Shown: one piece after another, positions 1 to 9,461 of the stretch
Layout: each line of letters starts with the position of its first letter
Numbering within the stretch: position 1 is the first letter of the stretch
The notes under the pieces: generated by a model
Seen by the model: only the letters and a program-made list of their open reading frames with translations
Database searches by the model: none
Told to the model about the DNA's origin: nothing
NCBI RefSeq assembly: GCF_000691225.1
Contig: NZ_JMSZ01000028.1
Span: forward strand, 1-64,000
Direction of reading: 5' to 3'
DNA from: Nitrincola lacisaponensis
GTDB lineage: Bacteria; Pseudomonadota; Gammaproteobacteria; Pseudomonadales; Balneatricaceae
Length of the DNA: 64,000 nt
Translations under genes and position numbers: made by a program

Positions 1-59
1 TCTCGATTAAGCTTTAATGCCTAACCTGAACAAGCGCCCACACGCATTACCTGATTAAC

Positions 60-71
60 TTGTTAAAGAGC
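60..71 (-). promoter_or_regulatory. boxA antitermination element of the rrn leader
   Basis: The minus strand reads GCTCTTTAACAA, matching the core of the rrn boxA consensus (TGCTCTTTAACA) except at the first base. In E. coli this RNA site loads NusB/NusE and makes RNA polymerase resistant to Rho while it transcribes rRNA. It lies about 50-60 nt after the predicted transcription start, a normal position. Confidence 0.8.
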
Positions 72-73
72 GG

Positions 74-118
74 CTTGAGATCTCAGTGAAGCCCGATGTG
101 CTGGGCTGTTGTCTCAAG
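74..118 (-). promoter_or_regulatory. boxB-like nested stem-loop upstream of boxA
   Basis: An outer stem pairs CTTGAGA (74-80) with TCTCAAG (112-118). Inside it AGCCC (90-94) pairs with GGGCT (103-107) around an 8-nt loop. A hairpin just before boxA is a standard part of rrn leaders. The pairing is seen directly; the role is taken from that family of leaders. Confidence 0.65.
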
Positions 119-128
119 CGAGGTGCGT

Positions 129-180
129 ATAGTACAGAGCCACTTTCACTGCGTCAACACCCTTTTTAAATCTTTTTTAC
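129..180 (-). promoter_or_regulatory. Strong sigma-70 rrn P1-type promoter with UP element
   Basis: On the minus strand a -35 TTGACG (152-157) and a -10 TACTAT (129-134) are separated by exactly 17 bp. The region above the -35 (158-180) is rich in A and T tracts, like an UP element. The bases after the -10 are GC-rich (CGCACC), as in the discriminator of stringently controlled rRNA promoters. Transcription should start near 121-123. The promoter begins right behind the murI stop codon, so it drives the rRNA operon rather than murI. Confidence 0.8.
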
Positions 181-193
181 ATTCGGATTCAGA

Positions 194-1030
194 TCAACCA
201 AAGTGCTGAATGTCGATGAGCTCAACCTGATCAGCCTCAACCGATTCAGTGTAGAAATGCTTCGCAACTCGTGCAAATCGAGAAGGGCTGTCAGTTACCA
301 AAAAGCGCACATGCCCCACTGCTGTCGAAGCATTCAACAAATTAGCAGCCGTTAATTGCTGCTGCAGCACACGCGCAGAGGTTTCTGCCGAATCCACTAA
401 ACGAACCTGATCACCTATTACGTTTGTAATAGCAGACTTCAATACCGGAAAATGAGTGCAACCCAGTACCAGGGTATCCAATACATCAGTGCCTGTATGA
501 TAGTGGTCAAACAAACCACTGAGTGAGCGCTTCACGATAGCTTCTACCAGCTCACCGTCATGCCACCCCTCTTCAGCCAGTGCGACAAACAGGGAACAGG
601 GTGCTGATTTAACGTTTGCCTCAGGCATCAGCGACAGTATGGCCTTTTGGTACGCCTGATTATTTACAGTACTTTCAGTTGCAATCACACCCACATGCCC
701 CGTTTGGGTCACATTGACTGCCGCTTGCGCACCCGGCTCTACAACACCGACAATCAGCAACTGTGGATAAGCGGCAATCAGGGACTCCAAAGCAACAGCC
801 GACGCTGTATTACACGCGACCACCAATGCTTTAATGTCATAGCGTAACAGCGCTTTCAGTGCCTGTTCAGCATAACGGGTTATGGATAATGCACTTTTAG
901 TACCGTAAGGAACACGTGCCGTATCGCCCAAATAAATTAAATGTTCATTTGGCAGCGCCTGGCGCACCGCATTCAGCACGGTCAACCCGCCTACACCCGA
1001 ATCGAATAGACCGATAGGTCGTTCATTCAT
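194..1030 (-). CDS. murI: Glutamate racemase
   Basis: Interconverts L- and D-glutamate in the cytoplasm to supply D-Glu for peptidoglycan. The 278-residue protein has the N-terminal DSGVGG motif, the first catalytic cysteine in VVACNTASA (Cys73) and the second in LVLGCTHFP (Cys190), both expected for a cofactor-independent racemase. I chose ATG at 1030 because MNERPIGLFDSG is the usual beginning; a GTG at 1060 would add ten residues and overlap der. The gene follows der by 13 bp and precedes the rrn promoter, an arrangement like murI-rrnB of E. coli. Confidence 0.96.
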   Translation of the reverse strand: MNERPIGLFDSGVGGLTVLNAVRQALPNEHLIYLGDTARVPYGTKSALSITRYAEQALKALLRYDIKALVVACNTASAVALESLIAAYPQLLIVGVVEPGAQAAVNVTQTGHVGVIATESTVNNQAYQKAILSLMPEANVKSAPCSLFVALAEEGWHDGELVEAIVKRSLSGLFDHYHTGTDVLDTLVLGCTHFPVLKSAITNVIGDQVRLVDSAETSARVLQQQLTAANLLNASTAVGHVRFLVTDSPSRFARVAKHFYTESVEADQVELIDIQHFG

Positions 1031-1043
1031 ACTGGGCACTGAC

Positions 1044-2483
1044 TTACTTCTTCCGGGCACGTTTAATAGAGCGTTTTTTAAGCTCTTTGATATGTTCCAT
1101 ATTACGCTGCTTTTTCATTTTCTGGCGTGCTGTCAGAATATTACGCTTGCCTGCGAAAGGATTGTCCCCGGTTTTGAATTCAAAACGGATCGGTGTACCG
1201 CGTATTTTCAAAACCTTGATAAAGCGATTTTCAAGATAGCGCTTATAAGAGTTAGGCAACGCATCTGTCTGATTACCATGCACAACAATAATCGGTGGAT
1301 TAGACCCACCCTGATGCGCATAACGCAATTTAATGCGATGGTTATTGACACTTGGAGGCTGATGGTCAGCAACCACATCTTCAAGCAAACGCGTCAACTT
1401 GTTAGTTGACCATTTAGCCATGGCGGCATCATAGGCTTCATGCACAGAGCCATACAGATCACCCACTGCTGTACCATGCAAAGCCGAAATAAAATGCATA
1501 CGCGCAAACTCGGCAAACTCCAGACGTCTGCGAATCTGCTCTCGCACTTTGTCTTTTTGCTCAGAAGTCATGCCGTCCCATTTATTCAGGGCAATAACCA
1601 ATGCGCGCCCGGCATCCACCACAAAGCCCAGCAGATGAAGATCCTGCTCCGTTACACCTTCACGCGCATCGATAACCATGACGACAACGTTTGCATCACG
1701 AATCGCCTGCAGCGTTTTGACTATCGAAAATTTTTCTACCGCTTCTGTAATATGCTTGCGACGGCGAACACCTGCCGTATCGATGAGCGTGTATTTTTTT
1801 TCATCACGCTCATAGGGGATGTAGATACTGTCACGTGTAGTCCCGGCCTGATCAAAAACCACGACACGATCTTCGCCAAGCATGCGGTTAACCAGAGTAG
1901 ACTTGCCCACATTGGGACGCCCCACAATAGCAATACGGATACTGCCATCTCTGCGCGGATCAGTTGTCTCTGCATCAGCATCTTCTTCAGGCCGGGCATA
2001 AGGTGCCAATACATCCTCCATAAGGGACAGCACACCACGCCCATGAGAAGCCGCAATAGGAATCGGATTACCTATACCCAGCCGATAAAAATCAGCCATC
2101 GCCACATCCGGATCGATACCATCAGTCTTGTTCACGACCAGATAGTGATGCTTGCCGCTGCGACGCAGATGATTGGCAATCATTTCATCCGCGGGGTTCA
2201 AACCTGCTCGCCCATCAACGATGAACAATACAATATCAGCCTCTTCCACTGCGATCAGAGACTGCTGCGCCATCGCATGATCGATACCGGTTTCATCACC
2301 CGTGATACCACCCGTATCAATAACAATGTAACTCTGCTCCTCCAGACGACCCTCACCATACTTTCGATCCCTGGTGAGCCCCGGCAAATCAGCTACCAGC
2401 GCATCACGTGAGCGCGTCAGTCGATTGAAGAGTGTAGATTTTCCAACATTGGGACGCCCAACGAGCGCAATAACCGGTAGCAT
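1044..2483 (-). CDS. der: Ribosome biogenesis GTPase Der (EngA)
   Basis: Essential double-GTPase that helps mature the 50S ribosomal subunit. The 479 residues contain two tandem G domains, each with a [10 protein letters not shown]-loop (residues 9-17 and near 190), matching DTAG/DTGG and NKxD motifs, then a KH-like domain and a very basic tail rich in Lys and Arg. It is separated from bamB by a 12-bp hairpin (2499-2533) that ends 15 bp before this start codon, so transcription from the bamB side may be attenuated. A GGA about 9 nt before the ATG is the likely ribosome binding site. Confidence 0.98.
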   Translation of the reverse strand: MLPVIALVGRPNVGKSTLFNRLTRSRDALVADLPGLTRDRKYGEGRLEEQSYIVIDTGGITGDETGIDHAMAQQSLIAVEEADIVLFIVDGRAGLNPADEMIANHLRRSGKHHYLVVNKTDGIDPDVAMADFYRLGIGNPIPIAASHGRGVLSLMEDVLAPYARPEEDADAETTDPRRDGSIRIAIVGRPNVGKSTLVNRMLGEDRVVVFDQAGTTRDSIYIPYERDEKKYTLIDTAGVRRRKHITEAVEKFSIVKTLQAIRDANVVVMVIDAREGVTEQDLHLLGFVVDAGRALVIALNKWDGMTSEQKDKVREQIRRRLEFAEFARMHFISALHGTAVGDLYGSVHEAYDAAMAKWSTNKLTRLLEDVVADHQPPSVNNHRIKLRYAHQGGSNPPIIVVHGNQTDALPNSYKRYLENRFIKVLKIRGTPIRFEFKTGDNPFAGKRNILTARQKMKKQRNMEHIKELKKRSIKRARKK

Positions 2484-2498
2484 AGTGTTTTCCAGAAA

Positions 2499-2533
2499 AG
2501 CGTCGAAGAGAGCAAAGGCAACTCTTCGACGCT
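2499..2533 (-). terminator. Hairpin terminator or attenuator between bamB and der
   Basis: AGCGTCGAAGAG (2499-2510) and CTCTTCGACGCT (2522-2533) form a perfect 12-bp stem with an 11-nt loop. On the minus strand it is followed by TTTTC, a short terminator-like T run. It lies after the bamB stop and only 15 bp before the der start, leaving no room for a promoter between them. Confidence 0.65.
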
Positions 2534-2546
2534 GAAGTCAATCAGT

Positions 2547-3695
2547 TCAGTTAAGTGTAATCGCGACCAAACGGCCAGCATTGGATAATACGTAAAGTGT
2601 ATTATCCCGTACCAGCATATCGCCTTGAAGCCCGGATGAATCAACTCGATGACGCGCAACAAATCGACCATTCACCTGAGACATGAAATGCAAATAACCC
2701 TCCTGGTCTCCCACGACAACACTGTTTCCAAGTACTGCAGGTGATGTCAGCTGACGATGCGTCATAGCTGTTTGAGACCAGACGCTGGCACTGCTGCCAG
2801 CATCATAGGCATGCACATGTCCTGTAGCATCGGCAACGTAAATATTGCCAAACCCTGATGCCAGGCTACGGTAGCTGGAAACATTTTGCGCCCAGACAGC
2901 CTGCGCATTAAACGGATTAATCGCCAGCAAGCGTCCTTGATAACCTACGACATAAAGCATGTTATCCACAATAATGGGACGACCATTGATATCGACGATT
3001 CGCTCAAGATCGGAACGACCTTCATCCAGCGCCACACGCTGATCCCAGATCAACTGCCCGTCACGATTATCCAAAGCGACCAGACGACCGTTAGACATCC
3101 CTGCAAAGGTAACATCAGCTGCCAACAGCGGCACACCTGTTCCTCTCAACGTCAGAGCTGGCACTTGCGCATCGAAAGACCAGCGGTGTTCACCTGTCAT
3201 GCGATCCAGCGCAGTGACCCGGCCACTAATCTGCTGCAACACCACCAGCTCACGGTTAATCTGAACCTGAGCCGTCACCTCTGAGGCCACACGCTGACGC
3301 CAAAGCTCTTTACCATCATTGCCATTCAATGCAACCACTTCACCCGCACGCGTGGTCAGCAACACCTGACCAAAACCAGCACCGACACCGCCAACAACCG
3401 GCTCACGTAAACTGATACTCCATGCACGCGCACCCGTGTGACGATCAAACGCGGTTACAATACCTTGACTGTCTGCAGCATAAATACGATCACCGTCAAT
3501 CGACGGAGCCATCTGATGAAAGCGGCGTCCTGGACCACTACCTACCGTAGCACTCCACTTGACAGATACACTGTTCTCAGCGGAAAAATCAACCAGCGGA
3601 GATGGCTGAATTTCTTCACTACCACCCCAGAAGCTACATCCGGCCAGCAAACCCGCCACACAAACAGCCATTAAAGGCCTGATCCAGCTGTTCAT
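2547..3695 (-). CDS. bamB: Outer membrane assembly lipoprotein BamB
   Basis: Lipoprotein of the BAM complex that helps insert beta-barrel proteins into the outer membrane. The protein (382 aa) starts with a lipoprotein signal ending in LLAGC (Cys20), followed by repeated PQQ-type beta-propeller blades with GxxxALDxxTG-like motifs. I chose ATG at 3695, which overlaps the yfgM stop codon as TGATG; a GTG one codon earlier is also possible. The order hisS-yfgM-bamB-der is conserved in gammaproteobacteria. Confidence 0.97.
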   Translation of the reverse strand: MNSWIRPLMAVCVAGLLAGCSFWGGSEEIQPSPLVDFSAENSVSVKWSATVGSGPGRRFHQMAPSIDGDRIYAADSQGIVTAFDRHTGARAWSISLREPVVGGVGAGFGQVLLTTRAGEVVALNGNDGKELWRQRVASEVTAQVQINRELVVLQQISGRVTALDRMTGEHRWSFDAQVPALTLRGTGVPLLAADVTFAGMSNGRLVALDNRDGQLIWDQRVALDEGRSDLERIVDINGRPIIVDNMLYVVGYQGRLLAINPFNAQAVWAQNVSSYRSLASGFGNIYVADATGHVHAYDAGSSASVWSQTAMTHRQLTSPAVLGNSVVVGDQEGYLHFMSQVNGRFVARHRVDSSGLQGDMLVRDNTLYVLSNAGRLVAITLN

Positions 3696-4351
3696 CACCC
3701 TGCCTCACTACCCAGCTCATCACGTTTCATTTGCAACACTGGACGTGTCGGAAGGTTTTCAGCTGCCGCCAAAGCCCGATCATACGCCTCCACCGCTGCA
3801 CCCACATTGCCCTGGCGGTATGCCACATCACCCTGTAGCTCATAGTAAATGGCACTGAAGCTGCCTGGACTCAAACCACTCAATGCACTGGCCGCCTGAT
3901 CAACCTGATCTGCCGCCAATAACACTCGCACACGGCGCAATCCTGCAAGGCGTTTCAGGTCATCTTCCTTGGCCTGCTCAATTACCCAGTCCAGCTCCGC
4001 CAACGCCTGGTCATAGTCTTGCAATTGAACAGCAACACGTGCCAATAACAGAGCTGCATATTGAGCATAGGTGCTTTTGGCATGATTTGCCTTAAGCTGA
4101 TTTCCCAGATGCTGAATTGTTTCCACCTGAGGAGCAGGGTTTTCATCCAGCTCACTGACGACAGCTTCTACCATATTCTGATATAACCAGGATGCCTCAG
4201 TTGCCTGACGCTCGGTATAGGACTGCCACCCTTTCCATCCAAATACAGCTGACAGCGCGACAACCAAACCAATGATCAATGAGCGACCATTTTCTTTCCA
4301 CCAGTTTTTTAACGCTTCAAGCTGCTCTTCTTCTGTGCGAAGTTCTGCCAC
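3695..4351 (-). CDS. yfgM: YfgM-family tetratricopeptide membrane protein (translocon-associated)
   Basis: Inner-membrane protein with one N-terminal membrane anchor (about residues 24-42) and a periplasmic TPR-like region; in E. coli YfgM interacts with SecYEG and the chaperone PpiD. The 218-aa length fits the family. It starts at GTG, with a GAGGAG ribosome binding site 5 nt upstream that overlaps the hisS stop codon, so translation is probably coupled to hisS. Also annotated as DUF2133/TPR_21. Confidence 0.92.
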   Translation of the reverse strand: MAELRTEEEQLEALKNWWKENGRSLIIGLVVALSAVFGWKGWQSYTERQATEASWLYQNMVEAVVSELDENPAPQVETIQHLGNQLKANHAKSTYAQYAALLLARVAVQLQDYDQALAELDWVIEQAKEDDLKRLAGLRRVRVLLAADQVDQAASALSGLSPGSFSAIYYELQGDVAYRQGNVGAAVEAYDRALAAAENLPTRPVLQMKRDELGSEAG

Positions 4352-4357
4352 GACTAC

Positions 4358-5644
4358 TCACTCCTCAAAATATTCGGTTGCAGCCGTCAGCACGGCAGCG
4401 ATCTGATCAAAAGGTACTAACTGCGGGTCTTGTGAATGCCGTAAAGGGCGCAATGCAACAACCTGCTGCTCCATTTCAGCGTCACCTATCAACAGCGCCA
4501 CACAGGCACCACTGTTGACAGCTTTTTTCATTTTATTCTTGGCACTCCCGCCTGAGCAGTCCAACGTTACTCTCCAGGGAAGGACATCCCTGAGGGATTC
4601 AGCCAACAGCACTGCCTGGCGCCCAGCGGCATCTCCCTGAGCAGAGATAAACACATCAGTTGCTCGTTTCAGATGCTCGGGCAAACAGGCCTCAGCCTCC
4701 AGCAGCAAAATCAGTCGTTCAACCCCCGTGGCAAAACCAACAGCTGGCGTAGGACGACCGCCCAACTGTTCAACCAGACCATCGTAGCGTCCACCCGCAC
4801 AGACGGTTCCTTGAGCACCGAGCTTGTCCGTCACCCATTCAAACACTGTGCGGCCATAGTAATCCAGGCCTCGTACCAGCCTTGGATTCACCTCATAGGC
4901 TATACCCGCAGCATCCAGATTACTCTTCAGCTGTTCGAAGTGAGCCAGGGATTCTGCATCCAGACAGGCATGAAAATCGGGAGCGCTATCCAACAACGCC
5001 TGTACTTGTGGATTTTTGCTGTCCAGAATCCGTAACGGATTCGTTGACAGGCGTCGCAGGCTGTCTTCATCCAGCTGGTCGCGATGCTCTGTCAAAAAAG
5101 CCACCAGACGATCACGGTATTGTGCACGCGCTTCTGAACTTCCCAGGGTATTCAATTGCAGTGTCACTGCATGACTGATACCCAAAGCTTTCCATAACCG
5201 CGCCGACAGCAGCAATAGCTCAGTATCGATATCAGGACCTGCCATACCAAACGTTTCAACCCCTATCTGGTGAAACTGTCGGTAACGACCTTTCTGTGGG
5301 CGCTCATAGCGGAACATCGGACCTGTATACCACAAACGCTGAACCTGATTAAAAATCAGACCATGTTCTTCACAGGCACGGACACAACTGGCCGTTCCTT
5401 CGGGCCGGAGTGTGAGACTTTCACCGTTACGGTCGTCGAAGGTATACATTTCCTTTTCAACGATATCAGTCACTTCACCGATTGAGCGGCAAAACAGCTC
5501 TGTTTGTTCAACAATAGGCGTTCGTATTTCACTGTACCCATAGCTGGATAGAACAGCACGAGTATTCTGCTCCAAATACTGCCACAGCGGTGTTTGCGCC
5601 GGCAGGATATCATTCATGCCACGAATGGCTTTTATCTTGGCCAA
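4358..5644 (-). CDS. hisS: Histidyl-tRNA synthetase
   Basis: Class II aminoacyl-tRNA synthetase charging tRNA-His. The 428 residues begin with [11 protein letters not shown] and contain class II motif 2 ([17 protein letters not shown]), the histidine-binding loop ([14 protein letters not shown]) and AGGRYDGL, followed by the C-terminal anticodon-binding domain. Its start is only 32 bp from the rodZ stop; ispG, which usually separates these two genes, is not there. Confidence 0.98.
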   Translation of the reverse strand: MAKIKAIRGMNDILPAQTPLWQYLEQNTRAVLSSYGYSEIRTPIVEQTELFCRSIGEVTDIVEKEMYTFDDRNGESLTLRPEGTASCVRACEEHGLIFNQVQRLWYTGPMFRYERPQKGRYRQFHQIGVETFGMAGPDIDTELLLLSARLWKALGISHAVTLQLNTLGSSEARAQYRDRLVAFLTEHRDQLDEDSLRRLSTNPLRILDSKNPQVQALLDSAPDFHACLDAESLAHFEQLKSNLDAAGIAYEVNPRLVRGLDYYGRTVFEWVTDKLGAQGTVCAGGRYDGLVEQLGGRPTPAVGFATGVERLILLLEAEACLPEHLKRATDVFISAQGDAAGRQAVLLAESLRDVLPWRVTLDCSGGSAKNKMKKAVNSGACVALLIGDAEMEQQVVALRPLRHSQDPQLVPFDQIAAVLTAATEYFEE

Positions 5645-5676
5645 ACCTTGTTACCTTAATATCCAAAGAGAATCTG

Positions 5677-6546
5677 TTATCGACTGAAAGGCAGTGTAAA
5701 GCGAGCAACATTACCGGATGTGAAGCTACTCAAATCAACCTGCTCACCATCAAAGCGCATTTCTGCCACTGCATCCCGACGACCGATGACCAGCGACAAG
5801 GGTGACTCGCCTGTTAAATGCAACTCAGTACCACCCTGCGCCACACCGGAATACAGCAGCGCTTCATTAACATCACGAACCTGTACCCAACAGTCATCAC
5901 TAAAACGTACATAGAGGCCATCCGTTACGACGGAAACTTCCTGATCAACAGCACTGCTTTCAGGTTCGTCCAACGCGCCGCTCTCACCATTCGTATCTGG
6001 CACCTCTTCTTCCACTTCAGTATCCGAGTCTGCTTCAACCTGCACAGCAGGGACCTCGACAACAGGAGGATCAAATACATCAACAGAAGGTGCACGCTCT
6101 TCAACAACAGGCGCCTGCTCAACACTGACAGGGCTGCGACCATATTGCTCACGCGACCACCATACAATCACCGCAATGATGGCCAGCACAAACAGCCAGG
6201 AAAACAGCTTCATGAACGGAGAACGGGAAGGGTCCCGGTCCTGAACACTGGTTGTTGAGCGAATAGCAGCCGGCTTCAGATCAACGCCCGGCAAGCTGGC
6301 ATAGAGGTTGGCATAATGCGTCGAGTCCAAACCAAGATGCTTGGCATAAGTACGGATGTAGCCACGTAAAAACACCGGGTTATGAAAACTCTGAGGGTTC
6401 GCTGATTCTATTGCATTCAGCACTTTTATCGGCAAATTGAGTTCGGCTGATACCTGCTCAAGACTCAAGTGCAGACGCTCTCGCTGCTGAGTAAATTCAT
6501 GACCTGGAAAACGCAACGGCTGTGTATCCTGCTCGTCAGTACTCAC
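5677..6546 (-). CDS. rodZ: Cytoskeletal protein RodZ
   Basis: Bitopic membrane protein that links MreB to the cell-wall machinery and sets rod shape. The 289 residues contain an N-terminal helix-turn-helix of the Xre type (about 12-85), a basic linker, one membrane segment (about 113-131), an acidic Pro/Glu/Val-rich periplasmic linker and a C-terminal DUF4115 beta domain. The GTG start overlaps the pilF stop by four bases (GTGA). It lies in the conserved rlmN-pilF-rodZ block. Confidence 0.94.
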   Translation of the reverse strand: MSTDEQDTQPLRFPGHEFTQQRERLHLSLEQVSAELNLPIKVLNAIESANPQSFHNPVFLRGYIRTYAKHLGLDSTHYANLYASLPGVDLKPAAIRSTTSVQDRDPSRSPFMKLFSWLFVLAIIAVIVWWSREQYGRSPVSVEQAPVVEERAPSVDVFDPPVVEVPAVQVEADSDTEVEEEVPDTNGESGALDEPESSAVDQEVSVVTDGLYVRFSDDCWVQVRDVNEALLYSGVAQGGTELHLTGESPLSLVIGRRDAVAEMRFDGEQVDLSSFTSGNVARFTLPFSR

Positions 6547-7310
6547 TGCGCTGACTCCTTAAACAGTCTATACTCTTCGCTATCGGGATAAAGATTTCTT
6601 AACAACAATCCATAGGTAGCAGCCAAACCTGCATTTCGGTCTGCTCGCGCAATGCGCACACCGACCCACAAGCTATTTGCATCATGCTCAACCAGTCGAG
6701 CATCCACCTGTTCTCTGAACCGCCCAAACCAGCGCACAGCCTCAGCCGTATTACCCTGTTCCAGCAAAAGACTTGCCAAGGCAACCTGGGCATAGGGGCG
6801 GTCCCGCTGCAGATCCAATGCGCGTCGCAATGCGTGTTCAGCTACATCAAGGCGCCCCACCCTCAGGTAGCAACGCCCCATATTTTCAAACGCCTGAGCA
6901 CGAGATGCGTAGAAAGGATCTTCAGTTGCTCGGGAAAATTCCTGACAGGCTTCCGGGTAGCGCTCCCGTGCATACAAAAAAGCGCCATAATTATTGTGAA
7001 AAATGGCGCTCATGGGTTCAAGCTCAATCGCACGCTTGAAGTAGCGTTCTGCAAGTTCAAATTCTCGTTCAGCCTGAAAAACCAGAGCTAATGCATTATG
7101 TGCCGGAGCATAGCGCTCACCGATAGCCAAAGCCCTCTGCAGAGAGTTCTTGGCATTGACTGTATCGCCTGCCTGCAAGTACTGGATTCCCAGTTGAGTA
7201 TATGCTTGCTGAGCAGCCTCAGGTGACGTATCAGACTGAGTTGTTTCAGACAGCGCACAGCCATTCAGCAGCAACACTAGCAAAATAAAACTGATCAGCC
7301 TGTTCTTCAC
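6543..7310 (-). CDS. pilF: Type IV pilus biogenesis lipoprotein PilF (PilW)
   Basis: TPR lipoprotein that acts as pilotin for the PilQ secretin. The 255 residues have a lipoprotein signal ending in LLLNGC (Cys18) followed by about six tetratricopeptide repeats. The GTG start directly follows the rlmN TGA, with GGGGAAGG as ribosome binding site, so it is likely co-translated with rlmN. Pilus genes themselves are not in this window. Confidence 0.93.
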   Translation of the reverse strand: MKNRLISFILLVLLLNGCALSETTQSDTSPEAAQQAYTQLGIQYLQAGDTVNAKNSLQRALAIGERYAPAHNALALVFQAEREFELAERYFKRAIELEPMSAIFHNNYGAFLYARERYPEACQEFSRATEDPFYASRAQAFENMGRCYLRVGRLDVAEHALRRALDLQRDRPYAQVALASLLLEQGNTAEAVRWFGRFREQVDARLVEHDANSLWVGVRIARADRNAGLAATYGLLLRNLYPDSEEYRLFKESAQ

Positions 7311-8456
7311 TCAGCCTTCCCCTGCTCGAGTTACGGTCTCATTAGTTGCATCAAGTTGTAGCACAGACAGGTATTTTTGACTACGTCTGGTACGATCGTC
7401 AACCTGTCCGACAAGCTGCCCACAAGCAGCATCAACATCATCGCCTCGGGTTTTTCGCACGGTAGTCACAATACCACCATTCACTATAATTTGCTTGAAA
7501 CGCAAAATAGCATCTGCAGAGGGTTTGCGATAACCAGAATTCGGAAACGGATTAAAGGGAATCAGATTTAACTTACAGGGTAACTGCCGCAAGACCTTCA
7601 ACAACTGACGAGCATGCTCTGGCTGATCATTCACACCCGCAAGCAGCGTATACTCAACTGTAATGACACGTTTATCGTTGAGATGGCGCAGGTAATTATT
7701 ACAAGCAGCAATCAAGTCACTGAGTGGATAACGACGGTTAACAGGGACCAGCTGATCACGCAGTTCATCATTGGGTGCATGTATCGACACCGCCAGTGAC
7801 ACATCACTCAAGCCAGCCAAGCGGTCAATCGCCGGAACCACACCTGCTGTACTGATAGTGACACGACGTTTGGATAAACCATAGGCGTTATCATCCATCA
7901 TCAGCTCAGTCGCAGCGACAACATTATCAAAGTTCAGCAACGGCTCGCCCATCCCCATGAAAACCACATTGGTCACACGGCGTTCATCTTTGGGATCGAA
8001 GGGACCGAAGGAACGAATCGCCACACGTAGCTGCGCAATAATCTCCGCCGTACTCAGGTTACGATTGAACCCCTGCTTGCCTGTCGAGCAAAAACTGCAA
8101 TCCAGAGCACAGCCAACCTGTGAAGAAACACACAGTGTTTTACGACTACCTTCAGGAATGAGTACCATTTCGATACTGGAACCACCATCCATACGGATGA
8201 CCCACTTACGGGTTCCATCGGTGGAGATTTTCTCCAGTACTACTTCAGGTTCACGAATATCAGCAACCTCTGCCAACTTCTGTCGCAGCACCTTGCTGAT
8301 ATTAGTCATTTCATCAAAACTGCTGGCTCCCTGCTGATGCAGCCACTTGAGAACCTGCGTAGCACGAAAACGCTTCTCACCAATGGATTCGAAAAAGTCT
8401 TCAAGTCCTTTTGGAGAGAGTCCTAGCAAGTTAATTTTATCTGGCTGTTCTAGCAT
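7311..8456 (-). CDS. rlmN: Dual-specificity 23S rRNA/tRNA adenine-C2 methyltransferase RlmN
   Basis: Radical-SAM enzyme that methylates A2503 of 23S rRNA and A37 of some tRNAs. The radical-SAM cysteines lie in [10 protein letters not shown] (Cys116, Cys120, Cys123), and a GMGEPLLN motif and the C-terminal RxxGDDxxAACGQL region, which carries the methyl-accepting cysteine, are present. The 381-aa length fits the family. It is the first gene of the rlmN-pilF-rodZ group and follows the ndk terminator. Confidence 0.98.
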   Translation of the reverse strand: MLEQPDKINLLGLSPKGLEDFFESIGEKRFRATQVLKWLHQQGASSFDEMTNISKVLRQKLAEVADIREPEVVLEKISTDGTRKWVIRMDGGSSIEMVLIPEGSRKTLCVSSQVGCALDCSFCSTGKQGFNRNLSTAEIIAQLRVAIRSFGPFDPKDERRVTNVVFMGMGEPLLNFDNVVAATELMMDDNAYGLSKRRVTISTAGVVPAIDRLAGLSDVSLAVSIHAPNDELRDQLVPVNRRYPLSDLIAACNNYLRHLNDKRVITVEYTLLAGVNDQPEHARQLLKVLRQLPCKLNLIPFNPFPNSGYRKPSADAILRFKQIIVNGGIVTTVRKTRGDDVDAACGQLVGQVDDRTRRSQKYLSVLQLDATNETVTRAGEG

Positions 8457-8485
8457 GACCCGGTACCCGCAGTCTGGTTGGTAAA

Positions 8486-8507
8486 AGGCCGGACGAAAGT
8501 CCGGCCT
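8486..8507 (-). terminator. Rho-independent terminator of ndk
   Basis: A 9-bp perfect stem (AGGCCGGAC with GTCCGGCCT) closes a four-base loop. On the minus strand it is followed by TTTTAC. It lies between the ndk stop and the rlmN start and should end ndk transcripts. Confidence 0.75.
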
Positions 8508-8525
8508 GAGTCTGAGTGCCGCTAA

Positions 8526-8933
8526 TCAAGCACCGAAAAAGTATGCGATTTCGCGTGCTGCAGAAGTCGTTGAATCAGAACCGTGTACAGCATTTGCATC
8601 AATCGAGGATGCGAAGTCACGACGAATCGTACCTTCGGCTGCTTCCTTGGGATTGGTAGCGCCCATCAGCTCACGATTCAGCAATACTGCGTTCTCACCT
8701 TCCAGTACTTGAACAACAACAGGACCCGAAGTCATGAAGGCAACCAGATCAGCAAAGAATGGACGCTCTTTATGCTCAGCATAGAAGCCTTCGGCCTCTT
8801 CTTTGCTCAGCTGTTTCATCTGCATAGCAACGACTTTCAAGCCTGCTTTTTCAAAACGGCTGACAATCTCGCCGATGACATTTTTAGCTACTGCATCGGG
8901 TTTAATAATGGAAAGAGTACGTTCAACTGACAT
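8526..8933 (-). CDS. ndk: Nucleoside diphosphate kinase
   Basis: Transfers the gamma phosphate of ATP to NDPs through a phospho-histidine, balancing nucleotide pools. The sequence starts [15 protein letters not shown] and has the active-site histidine in NAVHGSDS. I chose ATG at 8933, which has GGGGA 8 nt upstream; the GTG at 8948 lies before that ribosome binding site and would add five atypical residues. With 135 aa the protein lacks about eight C-terminal residues compared with E. coli Ndk, a small natural shortening. Confidence 0.98.
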   Translation of the reverse strand: MSVERTLSIIKPDAVAKNVIGEIVSRFEKAGLKVVAMQMKQLSKEEAEGFYAEHKERPFFADLVAFMTSGPVVVQVLEGENAVLLNRELMGATNPKEAAEGTIRRDFASSIDANAVHGSDSTTSAAREIAYFFGA

Positions 8934-8976
8934 GCAAAGTGTCCCCACATAAAACTAAGGTCGATAAAAGGCGATA

Positions 8977-8982
8977 ATTATA
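8977..8982 (-). promoter_or_regulatory. -10 element of a likely ndk promoter
   Basis: The minus strand reads TATAAT, a perfect -10 box, about 44 bp before the ndk start. The -35 region is poor (TATTTT at 17 bp spacing), so the promoter is only partly supported. Confidence 0.45.
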
Positions 8983-9035
8983 CGTGATCGGCAACAAAGA
9001 AAATAGACAGAAGGGATTCTTTAACGAACGGGGAC

Positions 9036-9461
9036 CTAGTGCTTGTGAGTAAGCGATCGCTCATCCTGCAGTTCACGATGCAAGAGCGCCATCAACTCTG
9101 CTTCAGGACGACCAATACCACAGGAACGAACCAGATCATCTACACCCGCACCCATCTCCATCAACTTGGCTGCCTGGTTATAAGCCAGTACACCGGGGTC
9201 CCGATTCTCCAGTTCATGCTGCTTTTCGACAGCGATATCGAGCTTTTGTTCAACCGTTTTCAGCCGCTTGCCCATGCCAATTGAACTACCCGTCATACCC
9301 TGAATTTCATTTCGCAGCACATTAATCAGCACCTGATGGCGCTTTTCCTGTCGACGGATACGCACCCAGAGCAGCGCCGTCACCAAGACGGCTGCCAGCG
9401 ACACTAACGCCAGCAACCCGACGGCTAACCACAAAAATGAAACACCAGGCGCTCCACCCAT
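9036..9461 (-). CDS. DUF2802 membrane-anchored coiled-coil protein
   Basis: Function unknown. The 141 residues show an N-terminal membrane segment (about 8-33), a charged coiled-coil part (about 35-85) and a small C-terminal helical region ending in DDLVRSCGIGRPEAELMALLHRE, which resembles a short helix-turn-helix. Proteins of this type end the chemotaxis operon in Pseudomonas. The start overlaps the stop of the CheW-domain gene (TGATG), so it is the last gene of the che operon. A role in chemotaxis-array or flagellar placement is inference from position only. Confidence 0.8.
   Translation of the reverse strand: MGGAPGVSFLWLAVGLLALVSLAAVLVTALLWVRIRRQEKRHQVLINVLRNEIQGMTGSSIGMGKRLKTVEQKLDIAVEKQHELENRDPGVLAYNQAAKLMEMGAGVDDLVRSCGIGRPEAELMALLHRELQDERSLTHKH

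Larger units (their letters stand above)
1..122 (-). other. Leader of an rRNA operon (16S gene lies beyond the left edge)
   Basis: Read on the minus strand, this segment has the order seen in gammaproteobacterial rrn leaders: a nested stem-loop (74-118), a boxA-like element (60-71) and a boxC-like stretch with TGTGGGC (31-47). It continues towards position 1, where the mature 16S sequence is not yet reached. It lies directly behind murI, as rrnB does in E. coli. No mature rRNA sequence is visible, so the operon itself is inferred. Confidence 0.8.

Noticed and set aside
1440-2411. Long open frame (323 codons) on the plus strand opposite der
   Set aside because: It is fully antisense to a clear Der protein, has no recognisable domains and a His/Ile/Thr-rich composition typical of reverse-frame reading.
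8934-8948. Upstream GTG start for ndk
   Set aside because: The ribosome binding site GGGGA lies inside this extension, so translation starts at 8933.
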